Positions 49,843 through 57,437 of a DNA stretch of 64,000 bases are shown in pieces. A program made the position numbers and the translations under genes. The DNA is from Streptomyces hiroshimensis (lineage in GTDB: Bacteria > Actinomycetota > Actinomycetes > Streptomycetales > Streptomycetaceae): positions 296,802 through 360,801 of the forward strand of contig NZ_BMUT01000010.1 of assembly GCF_014650335.1 (NCBI RefSeq), given 5' to 3'. A model generated the notes under the pieces. That model was not told the DNA's origin and did not search any database. It was given only the letters and a program-made list of their open reading frames with translations. Numbering within the stretch: position 1 is the stretch's first letter; every line of letters begins with the position of its first letter.

Positions 49843-50121
49843 GAAACCCAAGGGTACGGGGTACGGGGAGCGGGCACCCGCCCGTCGGGGGGAACGATCC
49901 GGCAACGGCGGCCGTTGCCCTGGTTGTTCCCCCCGCTCCTCCCCGGACTTCTCCCCGGGTGGACGTCTACTCCCTGCGCCGGAGGGCGGCGGCCGTCTGA
50001 TCGTCCTGGAGGAGGAGCGCATCGGGGCCCGAACAGTGCGGTAATGGAAGCAGGGCCCGTACTGTGGGGTCTGCAAGGTGTGCTGGAGCCGAAGTCCGTC
50101 AGAAGGGGGCGCGCGAGGCCC

Positions 50122-50916
50122 ATGAGCGGTGTCATGAAGCGTATGGGGATGATTTTCCGCGCGAAGGCCAACAAGGCCCTGGACCGGGCCGAGGATCCGC
50201 GCGAGACCCTCGACTACTCGTACCAGAAGCAGCTCGAACTGCTCCAGAAGGTGCGCCGCGGCGTCGCGGACGTCGCCACGTCCCGCAAGCGCCTGGAGCT
50301 GCAGCTCAACCAGCTCCAGGGCCAGTCCTCCAAGCTGGAGGACCAGGGCCGCAAGGCCCTCGCCCTGGGCCGTGAGGACCTGGCCCGCGAGGCCCTCTCC
50401 CGCCGCGCGGCGCTGCAGCAGCAGGTCAGCGATCTGGAGACGCAGCACCAGACGCTGCAGGGCGAGGAGGAGAAGCTCACGCTCGCCGCGCAGCGCCTGC
50501 AGGCCAAGGTCGACGCCTTCCGTACGAAGAAGGAGACCATCAAGGCCACGTACACCGCCGCCCAGGCCCAGACCCGCATCGGCGAGGCCTTCTCCGGCAT
50601 CTCGGAGGAGATGGGCGACGTCGGCATGGCCATCCAGCGCGCCGAGGACAAGACGGCACAGCTGCAGGCCCGCGCCGGCGCCATCGACGAGCTGCTCGCC
50701 TCCGGCGCGCTCGACGACCCCACGGGCATGGCCAAGGACGACATCACCGCCGAGCTGGACCGCCTCTCGGGCGGCTCGGACGTGGAGCTGGAGCTGCAGC
50801 GGATGAAGGCCGAGCTGGCCGGCGGCAGCGCCCCGAAGCAGGCCATCGAGGGCGGCGACGGCGGCCAGGGCGCCTCCCGCGCCGAGCAGGAGCGTCCGCG
50901 CTTCGACAAGCAGTAG
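50122..50916 (+). CDS. pspA: Phage shock protein A homolog
   Basis: The 264-residue peripheral membrane protein is an ESCRT-III/IM30 family coiled coil: an amphipathic N-terminal helix (GVMKRMGMIFRAKANKALDRAEDPRE), then YQKQLELLQKVRRGVADVATSRKRLE and helices to about residue 225, and an acidic low-complexity tail. It protects the membrane under envelope stress. The ATG at 50122 matches the family N-terminus. TACTGT (50056-50061) upstream is a candidate -10. pspAA follows 45 nt downstream. Confidence 0.93.
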   Translation: MSGVMKRMGMIFRAKANKALDRAEDPRETLDYSYQKQLELLQKVRRGVADVATSRKRLELQLNQLQGQSSKLEDQGRKALALGREDLAREALSRRAALQQQVSDLETQHQTLQGEEEKLTLAAQRLQAKVDAFRTKKETIKATYTAAQAQTRIGEAFSGISEEMGDVGMAIQRAEDKTAQLQARAGAIDELLASGALDDPTGMAKDDITAELDRLSGGSDVELELQRMKAELAGGSAPKQAIEGGDGGQGASRAEQERPRFDKQ

Positions 50917-50961
50917 TCCGCAGGTCCCAGGCACTCGCACCCGACCGAGGGAGAGACCGTC

Positions 50962-51240
50962 ATGATCGTACGGATCATGGGGGAAGGGCAGTGGAAGCTC
51001 GCCGACAGCCACTTCACCGAGCTCAACAAGCTCGACGACGAGCTGCTGGAGGAGATGGAGAGCGGTGATCAGGAGGGCTTCCGCCGCACGCTGGAGGCCC
51101 TGCTGGAAGCCGTGCGCCGGCTGGGCAGCCCGCTGCCCGACGACGCCCTGGAGCCCTCCGAGCTGATCCTGCCCGCTCCCGACGCGAGCCTCGACGAGGT
51201 CCGCGCGATGCTGAGCGACGACGGCCTCATTCCCGGCTGA
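50962..51240 (+). CDS. pspAA: PspA-associated domain protein PspAA
   Basis: The 92-residue protein begins MIVRIMGEGQWKLADSHFTELNKLDDELLEEME and contains VRRLGSPLPDDALEPSELILP and a DEVRAMLSDDGLIPG end. This is the small PspAA domain that accompanies PspA in actinobacteria and archaea and is thought to regulate or modify PspA assembly. GAGGGAGAG precedes the ATG. It lies between pspA and a sensor kinase in one direction, so the kinase may sense envelope stress. Confidence 0.9.
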   Translation: MIVRIMGEGQWKLADSHFTELNKLDDELLEEMESGDQEGFRRTLEALLEAVRRLGSPLPDDALEPSELILPAPDASLDEVRAMLSDDGLIPG

Positions 51241-51346
51241 CGGCTGACCGGCCGGGCCCGCTCCGCCCGGTACCGGCACTCCAGCACCCGCCGCGCCCCT
51301 GTCCCCCGGCCGGACGGGGGCGCCGCCACGAGAGGGGACCCTCCCG

Positions 51347-52573
51347 GTGAGCTCCCTCGCCGTTCCCGGCAAGGCCCGCCCGCACCGCTGGCTGCGGGCG
51401 CACCCGGTCGCCACCGACTCGCTGCTCTCCCTCGCCGTCTTCGCGATCGTCCTCATCGGGTCGTTCGCGGGGCGGGACCGCGCCACACAGCCGCCGGGGA
51501 CCGGATTCCTGCTGCTGAGCGCGCTGGCCTGCGCCGCGCTGGCGGCGCGCCGGACCGCCCCGCGCACGGTCCTCGGCGTGACGTCCGCCCTGACCCTGGC
51601 CGAGATCGTCGCCGACCGCGCCGAGCCCCCGCGCACACAGATCGCGATGGCCGTGGTCGTGGCCCTCTACACCGTCGCCTCGCGCACCGAGCGCCCGGCG
51701 GCGTGGCGGTTCGCCCTGGCCACGGTCGCGGTCCTGACCGGGGCCGTGATGGTCCTCGGCGTGCCGCCCTGGTACTCCCCGGAGAATCTCGGGCTCTTCG
51801 CCTGGACGGCCCTGGCCGGAGCCGTGGGCGACGCCGTCCGCAGCCGGCGGGCCTACGTCGCGGCGATCGAGGAGCGGGCCGTACGGGCCGAGCGGACGCG
51901 GGAGGAGGAGGCGCGGCGGCGGGTGGCGGAGGAGCGGCTGCGGATCGCCCGCGAGCTGCACGACGTCGTCGCCCATCACATCGCGCTCGTCAACGTCCAG
52001 GCCGGGGTCGCCTCGCACATCATGGACAGCCGCCCCGACCAGGCCAAGCAGGCCCTCGCACACGTACGGGAGGCCAGCCGCTCGGCGCTGTCGGAGCTGC
52101 GGGCCACGGTGGGGCTGCTGCGGCAGTACGGCGACCCGGAGGCGCCCACCGAGCCGGCGCCGGGGCTCGGTGTGCTCGACCAGCTCGTCGACGGGTTCAC
52201 CCGGGCGGGGCTGGAGGTGACGGTCACCGGCGGAGCGGAGGCGGTGGCGGCGGTCGGGACGCTGCCGGCGGCGGTCGACCTCACGGCGTACCGCGTGGTG
52301 CAGGAAGCGCTCACGAACGTCCACAAGCACGCGGGTGCGGGGGCGCGGGCCGAGATCACCCTCGACCGCGGCCCGGACGCCCTGTCCGTGACCGTCCTGG
52401 ACGACGGCACGGGGTGCCCTCCCGGCGGGGATGCGCCGACGGGCGGGCACGGCCTGGTGGGCATGCGGGAACGGGTGGCGGCCCTGGGCGGCCAGTGCGT
52501 GGCCGCGTCCCGCGAGGGGGATGCGCCGGGCTTCTGCGTCCGGGCGACGCTGCCCCTGCGGGGGAGGCCGTAG
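51347..52573 (+). CDS. Membrane sensor histidine kinase (HisKA_3) without adjacent regulator
   Basis: The 408-residue kinase has four to five hydrophobic segments in residues 24-160 (LLSLAVFAIVLIGSFAG, GFLLLSALACAALAAR, IAMAVVVALYTVA, LATVAVLTGAVMVLGV), His205 in ARELHDVVAHHIALVNVQAG, and an ATPase domain with NVHKHAGAGA, LDDGTGCPPGG and HGLVGMRERVAALGG. The GTG start has only a distant ribosome site. No regulator is next to it; the orphan NarL-type regulator at 44836 is the likely partner. It follows pspAA by 106 nt. Confidence 0.88.
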   Translation: MSSLAVPGKARPHRWLRAHPVATDSLLSLAVFAIVLIGSFAGRDRATQPPGTGFLLLSALACAALAARRTAPRTVLGVTSALTLAEIVADRAEPPRTQIAMAVVVALYTVASRTERPAAWRFALATVAVLTGAVMVLGVPPWYSPENLGLFAWTALAGAVGDAVRSRRAYVAAIEERAVRAERTREEEARRRVAEERLRIARELHDVVAHHIALVNVQAGVASHIMDSRPDQAKQALAHVREASRSALSELRATVGLLRQYGDPEAPTEPAPGLGVLDQLVDGFTRAGLEVTVTGGAEAVAAVGTLPAAVDLTAYRVVQEALTNVHKHAGAGARAEITLDRGPDALSVTVLDDGTGCPPGGDAPTGGHGLVGMRERVAALGGQCVAASREGDAPGFCVRATLPLRGRP

Positions 52574-52580
52574 GCAAGTC

Positions 52581-52950
52581 CCTCCGCCGCGGCGGAGGAT
52601 TCCAGGGCGCGAGCGCCCGGGACGCTCGTTGCCGCGCAACCGACCTCCGCCGCAACGGCGAGCCACCCCCACCGGGGTCACCGGCGGTGCCGAGCCGCCT
52701 TCCTCGGGGCCGCTCGGCACCGCCGGTCACCTCCGGTGGGGGCCGAGCACCGCTGCGGCGGATTCCAAGGGCGCAAGCGCCCTTGACGACCGTTGCCGCC
52801 GCGACAAATCTCCGCCGCAACGGCGCTGGGCCCCCACGGACCTGTTCGGCGGTGCCGTACCACCTCCCCCTGCGGCAGGTCCGGCACCGCCGATCACCTC
52901 CGGTGGGGGCTGAGCGCCGTCGCGGCGGATTCAAGGGGCGCAGCCCCTTG
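52581..52950. repeat. Palindromic intergenic element, tandem copy D
   Basis: Two full L-loop-R units (52645-52763 and 52810-52929) repeat with a 165-nt period, after a partial first unit (from 52581). Each unit is followed by a short hairpin: CAGGGCGC/GCGCCC (52603), CAAGGGCGC/GCGCCCTTG (52766-52785), CAAGGGGC/GCCCCTTG (52932-52950). Base changes between copies keep pairing. This fills the 469-nt gap between the orphan kinase and cobT; I see no gene in it. Confidence 0.9.
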
Positions 52951-53010
52951 ACCCGTCGTCGACCCGGAGGGGTTCCGTCCGAACCGGCAGCAACCCGTAC
53001 GAGCCAGGTC

Positions 53011-53035
53011 TACCCGCCCTCCGGGCGGGTAGTGT
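53011..53035 (+). promoter_or_regulatory. Hairpin and TAGTGT -10 element of cobT
   Basis: A perfect 9-bp stem (TACCCGCCC with GGGCGGGTA, loop TCC) ends inside a TAGTGT hexamer (53030-53035) that stands seven bases before the cobT ATG. cobS has the same TAGTGT-N7-ATG arrangement. No ribosome site exists, so a leaderless mRNA is likely. Confidence 0.6.
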
Positions 53036-53042
53036 TCGGCGG

Positions 53043-54101
53043 ATGAGCGGTCTGAATCTTGATGACTTCGCCACGCTGATCGAGCGCCCCGACCCGGGCG
53101 TGCGGCGGGATGCGGAGGAGCGGCGGGAGCGGCTCGGGCTGCGGCCCGGTGCGCTGGGGCGGCTGGACGAGCTGGCCGAGTGGCTCGCCGCCGCGCAGGG
53201 GGCGGTGCCGGTCAAGCCGGTGGAGCAGGTCACGGCGCTGGTGTTCGCGGGTGACCACGGGGTCGCGAAGCTGGGCGTCTCCGCGGGCCCCGAGGGCGGC
53301 GCGGCGGTCCTGGTGAAGGCGGCGCTGGCCGGCGAGAGCGCGGGCGCGGTGCTGGCCCGCCGGGCGGGCGCGCGCCTGCGCATCGTGGACATGGCGGTGG
53401 ACTGCGATGCCGCGGAGCTGCCCGAGGAGGTGACCCGGCACCGTGTCAGGCGCGGATCCGGCCGAATCGACATCGAGAACGCGCTGACCGCCGAGGAGGC
53501 GGAGGCGGCGTTCCGCGCGGGCATGGCGATCGCCGACGAGGAGGCCGATTCGGGCACCGACCTGGTGGTTCTGGGCGATCTGAGCGTCGGCGGCACCACG
53601 GCGGCCGGCACCCTGATCGGCGCGCTGTGCGGCACGGACTCCTCCGTGGTGACCGGCCGCGGCGGCTTCGGCATCGACGACCTGGCCTGGATGCGCAAGT
53701 GCGCGGCGATCCGGGACGGCCTGCGCCGGGCCCGCCCGGTGCTGGGCGACCAGCTGGAGCTGCTGGCGGCCACGGGCGGCGCGGATCTGGCCGCTGCCAC
53801 GGGTTTCCTGCTGCAGAGCGCGGTGCGCCGCACCCCCGTGATCCTCGACGGAGTCGTCTCCGCGGCGTGCGCGCTGGTGGCCCAGCGGGTCGCGTTCCGG
53901 GCGCCGGACTGGTGGCTGGCCGGGCAGGCGAGCGGCGATCCGGCGCAGGCGAAGGCGCTTGACCGGATGGCGCTCAACCCTTTGCTCGATCATGGCGTCA
54001 CTGTGGGCGAGGGGACAGGGGCGCTGCTCGCTCTGCCATTGGTGCAGGCGGCCGCGGCCCTGGCGGCGGAACTTCCCGAGCGCCTTCCGGCAGACGGCTG
54101 A
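53043..54101 (+). CDS. cobT: Nicotinate-nucleotide-dimethylbenzimidazole phosphoribosyltransferase
   Basis: The 352-residue enzyme activates dimethylbenzimidazole to alpha-ribazole phosphate, the lower ligand of cobalamin. It has GRLDELAEWLAA, VFAGDHGVAKLGVSAGP, LGDLSVGGTTAAG, GRGGFG and the catalytic Glu in VGEGTGALLALPLV. It probably forms one function with cobS downstream and cobU on the other side of the region. A TAGTGT element seven bases before the ATG suggests a leaderless mRNA. Upstream lies a tandem palindromic repeat array. Confidence 0.94.
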   Translation: MSGLNLDDFATLIERPDPGVRRDAEERRERLGLRPGALGRLDELAEWLAAAQGAVPVKPVEQVTALVFAGDHGVAKLGVSAGPEGGAAVLVKAALAGESAGAVLARRAGARLRIVDMAVDCDAAELPEEVTRHRVRRGSGRIDIENALTAEEAEAAFRAGMAIADEEADSGTDLVVLGDLSVGGTTAAGTLIGALCGTDSSVVTGRGGFGIDDLAWMRKCAAIRDGLRRARPVLGDQLELLAATGGADLAAATGFLLQSAVRRTPVILDGVVSAACALVAQRVAFRAPDWWLAGQASGDPAQAKALDRMALNPLLDHGVTVGEGTGALLALPLVQAAAALAAELPERLPADG

Positions 54102-54172
54102 CCTCCCCGGCAGCCGGCCGGTGTGAAGCGCACGGAGCCCGCCGCAGACAGTGCCCCGAATGATGATCTTTC

Positions 54173-55939
54173 ATGGGAGAAGTCCGCTTGACTCCGGATG
54201 AGGGCGCGCCGGGTGGCCCGAGGTCACGGCGCGCCGCCGCTTTCGCCGTGTGGTACCTGCGCTTCGTCACGTTCGTCAATCTGCTCAGCGCGGTGTGGGT
54301 GTCGTTCGGCGCGGACATCCGGCGTCACAACGACGACGAGTTCTTCACGCCGTACCTGCTGACGGCGGGCTTCGCGTCGGCGCTGTGGTCGTTCGCCATG
54401 GCGGTCACGCTGCGCCGGCGCAAGCGGGCGTCGTGGATCCTGAACCTGGCGCTGGCCGGGCTGTTCCTGGTGTTCATGGCGACGCTCATGTTCTCCCGGG
54501 AGTTCAACCGGCACGCGCTGAACTGGTTCTCGCTGGTGGCCACGGGCCTGTTCGTGGGCGCGCTGCTGGCGGGCCGCAAGGAGTTCTACGCCAAGGGCGA
54601 CCGCTCCAACCCGAAGCTGGCGGCGATCGTCGCCGTGGTCGGCCTGCTGGTCACCTCGCTGACGGCGGCCCTGCTGGTGCGGGCCGCGAACGACGCCCCC
54701 GACGAGTACCGGGCGACGTTCGCCGACCGCTGGCACTACGGCTTCATGCGGCTGATCTCGCTGCAGGTCGACGAGAGCGCCTACCCGGGGCTGGACATCC
54801 CCGGGTGGGTGGACGTCACCATCAATGCGATGAGCACGGTCCTGCTGCTGGTCGTGGTGTACGCGGCCTTCCGGGCCCGGCGCGCCACCGACCCGCTCAC
54901 CGCCGAGGACGAGGAGAAGCTGCGCGCCCTGCTCGACCGGCACGGCGACCGCGACTCGCTCGGCTATTTCGCGCTGCGCCGCGAGAAGAGCGCCATCTGG
55001 TCCCCCAGCGGCAAGGCGGCGGTGACCTACCGTGTCGTGGGCGGGGTCTCGCTGGCCTCCGGCGATCCCATCGGCGATCCCGAGGCCTGGCCCGGGGCGA
55101 TCGAGCCCTGGCTGGCGGAGGCGCGCGAGCACGGCTGGATCCCGGCCGTCATGGGTGCGAGCGAGGAGGGCGGCACGATCTACGCGCGCCACGGCCTGGA
55201 CGCCCTGGAGCTCGGCGACGAGGCCATCGTGGACACCTCGGAGTTCACCCTCGACGGCCGCGCCATGCGCACCGTCCGGCAGGCGTACAACCGGGTCAAG
55301 CGCGCGGGCTACACCGTGCGGATCCGGCGCCACGAGGACATCCCCGAGGAGGAGATGGCGCAGCTGCTGCTGCGCGCCGACGACTGGCGCGACGGCGCGA
55401 CCGAGCGCGGCTTCTCGATGGCGCTCGGCCGCCTCGGCGACGCCCTCGACGGCCGCTGCGTGATGTTGGAGTGCCATGACGGCACCGGTGAGCTGCGCGC
55501 CCTGCTGAGCTTCGTGCCCTGGGGCCCCAAGGGGCTGTCGCTGGATCTGATGCGGCGCGACCGCGACTCCGAGAACGGCCTGATGGAGTTCATGGTCATC
55601 GAGCTGCTGCAGCAGGCCAAGGGGCTGGGCATCAGCCAGGTGTCGCTGAACTTCGCGATGTTCCGGTCGGTCTTCGAGCGCGGCTCCCGGCTGGGCGCGG
55701 GGCCGGTGCTGCGGGCGTGGCGCTCGCTGCTCAGCTTCTTCTCCCGCTGGTGGCAGATCGAGTCCCTCTATCGAGCAAATGCGAAATACCGCCCCATCTG
55801 GGAGCCTCGTTTCATGCTGTTCGAGAAGAGCAGCGATCTGCTGCGGATCGGCATCGCGAGCGCACGCGCCGAGGGCTTCCTCGAAGCCCCCGGCCTGCCC
55901 AAGTGGCTCAACCGCAAGCACCTGGAGAGCCGACGATGA
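54173..55939 (+). CDS. MprF/LysX-like DUF2156 membrane aminoacyl-phosphatidylglycerol synthase
   Basis: The 588-residue protein has six N-terminal hydrophobic segments (about residues 25-235) and a C-terminal DUF2156 tandem-GNAT domain (about 255-560: FALRREKSAIWSPSGKAAVTYRVVGGVSLASGDPIG, VRQAYNRVKRAGYTVRIRRHED, LSFVPWGPKGLSLDLMRRD, LNFAMFRSVFERG, YRPIWEPRFMLFE). Such enzymes move an amino acid from tRNA to phosphatidylglycerol and alter surface charge. No LysRS domain is fused, unlike mycobacterial LysX. ATG 54173 has no ribosome site; a TTG at 54188 has GGGAG 8 nt upstream and could be the start. Coupled to the next gene by ATGA. Confidence 0.85.
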   Translation: MGEVRLTPDEGAPGGPRSRRAAAFAVWYLRFVTFVNLLSAVWVSFGADIRRHNDDEFFTPYLLTAGFASALWSFAMAVTLRRRKRASWILNLALAGLFLVFMATLMFSREFNRHALNWFSLVATGLFVGALLAGRKEFYAKGDRSNPKLAAIVAVVGLLVTSLTAALLVRAANDAPDEYRATFADRWHYGFMRLISLQVDESAYPGLDIPGWVDVTINAMSTVLLLVVVYAAFRARRATDPLTAEDEEKLRALLDRHGDRDSLGYFALRREKSAIWSPSGKAAVTYRVVGGVSLASGDPIGDPEAWPGAIEPWLAEAREHGWIPAVMGASEEGGTIYARHGLDALELGDEAIVDTSEFTLDGRAMRTVRQAYNRVKRAGYTVRIRRHEDIPEEEMAQLLLRADDWRDGATERGFSMALGRLGDALDGRCVMLECHDGTGELRALLSFVPWGPKGLSLDLMRRDRDSENGLMEFMVIELLQQAKGLGISQVSLNFAMFRSVFERGSRLGAGPVLRAWRSLLSFFSRWWQIESLYRANAKYRPIWEPRFMLFEKSSDLLRIGIASARAEGFLEAPGLPKWLNRKHLESRR

Positions 55940-56658
55940 ACCGCGCGGCGCTGCGACGCGCCGCGGTGACCGAGTGGGGCCCGCTGTTCGGGACCGTCCG
56001 GCGGGCGCTCGTACGCAAGAAGTTCCGGGCGATCCCGATGACCCTCGCGGCCGTCGTCCTCACCTCCGTCTTCCAGGTCGTCCAGAACCAGTCCTGGGGC
56101 TTCGAGCCGGTGCAGCGGATCGGCTCGGTGCAGGCGCAGCTGCCGTGGTGGATCGCCCTGCTGCGGACGCCGCTGTCGCTGTTCGTCCCCGCGCTGGACC
56201 TGCCGGTGTGGGGCGCGCTGGCGCAGATCCTGCTGGTCTTCGGCATCGCCGAGATCTGCCTGGGCAAGTGGCGCACGCTGGCCATCTGCTACGTGGCCAC
56301 GCTCGCCGGCACGATGTACGCCCGGCTGGCCGTCCACATCGGCCCCGACTCGGTGTTCGGGCTGCCGGCCGAGGCCGCCAAGGTCGTCGACACCGGCCCG
56401 TCGGCAGCCGTCGTAGGGCTCGCGATCTTCGTCTCCTGGCGCTACCGGGCCTGGTTCACCTGTGCCGCGGTGGTGCTCGCGATGGTGACGGAAGCGGTGA
56501 TCAAGCCCAATCTGGCGGGCAAGGAGCACATCGCGGCCGTCGTCGCGGTGCTCGCGCTGTGCGCGGCGGACGAGGTGCGGCGCAGACGCCGCGAGGCCCG
56601 CGAGCGTGCGGAGGTGCAGCGCGCTCAGCGGTCCGGGGCGCCCGCCAGCAGATCGTGA
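55936..56658 (+). CDS. Rhomboid-like membrane protein coupled to the MprF-like gene
   Basis: The 240-residue protein has about six hydrophobic segments (FRAIPMTLAAVVLTSVFQVV, LAQILLVFGIAEICLG, LAICYVATLAGTMYARLAV, AAVVGLAIFVSW, AWFTCAAVVLAMVTEAV, AAVVAVLALCAAD). DTGPSAAVVGLAIF resembles the rhomboid GxSxAxxG serine loop and KEHIAAVVAVLAL offers a His in the last helix, so the Ser-His dyad may be present. It overlaps the upstream stop (ATGA) and overlaps the convergent gene by 34 nt. Basic C-terminal tail. Confidence 0.75.
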   Translation: MNRAALRRAAVTEWGPLFGTVRRALVRKKFRAIPMTLAAVVLTSVFQVVQNQSWGFEPVQRIGSVQAQLPWWIALLRTPLSLFVPALDLPVWGALAQILLVFGIAEICLGKWRTLAICYVATLAGTMYARLAVHIGPDSVFGLPAEAAKVVDTGPSAAVVGLAIFVSWRYRAWFTCAAVVLAMVTEAVIKPNLAGKEHIAAVVAVLALCAADEVRRRRREARERAEVQRAQRSGAPASRS

Positions 56659-57362
56659 ATCCTGTTGCGGACCGCCTCCCAGCGGGCGTCGTGGCGGTAG
56701 GCCCGCACCCGGGCCCGGCGGCGGGCCCGCGGCCGGTGGCGGTAGAAGCGCCGCGCCCACGGTGAGCCGGGGCGGGCCAGGCGCACCGCGCCGAAGAGGG
56801 CGACGAACGGGACCACCGCGCCGATCAGGGCGATCCGCGGCTTGCCCTTGGCCAGGGCGAACAGGGCGATCAGGAAGTTGATCAGGACGTTGGCGACCAC
56901 GAGGCCGCGATCGTGCAGCTCCTCCGGGGTCAGCTCGTTCACCCCGAAGGGCAGGAAACCGGCCAGCACCAGGCCCACGAGGGCCGCCGTCAGCACGACG
57001 AGCTCGACGCTCTTGCGGCCCTGCTCGGTCCAGTAGACGTCGTCCAGGTGCAGGACCAGCGCGAACTCGTCGAGGACGAGCCCCGCGCCCGTGCCGAACA
57101 GGACGGCCGCGGCCATCGCCCCGAAACCCTGCCGGCCCGCGGCGACGGCGCCGAAGCCGCCGATCACCGTCAGCACCACGCCGGGCACCACGTGGTGGAC
57201 GTGCACCCCGCCGGGGCTGATGTTGCGGAAGGGGCCCTTGCCCGCGCGGATCAGGCGGGTGATGACGCGGGTCACCAGGAAGGTCATGACGAAGGCCGTC
57301 AGGGCGAGCAGCAGGGGCAGCTTTCCCGGTTCGACGATGTTGCGGCTCAACCACTGGCCCAT
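56625..57362 (-). CDS. Integral membrane protein with His-rich motif, unknown family
   Basis: The 245-residue protein has about five hydrophobic segments (LLLALTAFVMTFLVTRVI, VVPGVVLTVIGGFGAVAAG, AAAVLFGTGAGLVLDEFALVL, VVLTAALVGLVLAGFLPF, ANVLINFLIALFALA, IGAVVPFVALFGAV). Conserved-looking polar residues sit in the membrane core: GGVHVHHVVPG and LDEFALVLHLDDVYW, a possible metal site. The C-terminus is highly basic (RRFYRHRPRARRRARVRAYR). Its 3' end overlaps the convergent rhomboid-like gene. Function unknown. Confidence 0.75.
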   Translation of the reverse strand: MGQWLSRNIVEPGKLPLLLALTAFVMTFLVTRVITRLIRAGKGPFRNISPGGVHVHHVVPGVVLTVIGGFGAVAAGRQGFGAMAAAVLFGTGAGLVLDEFALVLHLDDVYWTEQGRKSVELVVLTAALVGLVLAGFLPFGVNELTPEELHDRGLVVANVLINFLIALFALAKGKPRIALIGAVVPFVALFGAVRLARPGSPWARRFYRHRPRARRRARVRAYRHDARWEAVRNRIHDLLAGAPDR

Positions 57363-57437
57363 GACGCACGCACCCGCTCCCGATCGGCCCTCCACCGGCA
57401 ACCTACTGCCCACGGCGGGCCGGATAGTGTGCCCGCG

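Noticed and set aside
49240..51636. A 798-codon open frame on the minus strand across pspA and pspAA, and similar long frames opposite ctaD, pepA, lpd and sucB
   Set aside because: High GC keeps antisense frames open. Only the DUF3043 end of this frame is real; pspA on the other strand has a clear family match, and the rest is low-complexity Arg/Gly/Leu sequence.
52581..52950. CRISPR-like array from the regular spacing of repeats
   Set aside because: Repeats alternate in orientation, spacers are themselves repeated, only a few units exist, and no cas genes are near.
52940..53042. A possible cobalamin riboswitch before cobT (CCGGCAGCAACCC and CGAGCCAGG resemble its 3' part)
   Set aside because: The core GCCACTG block and most of the roughly 200-nt fold are absent, because the palindromic array begins immediately upstream. 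At most a remnant; a search with Rfam RF00174 would settle it.
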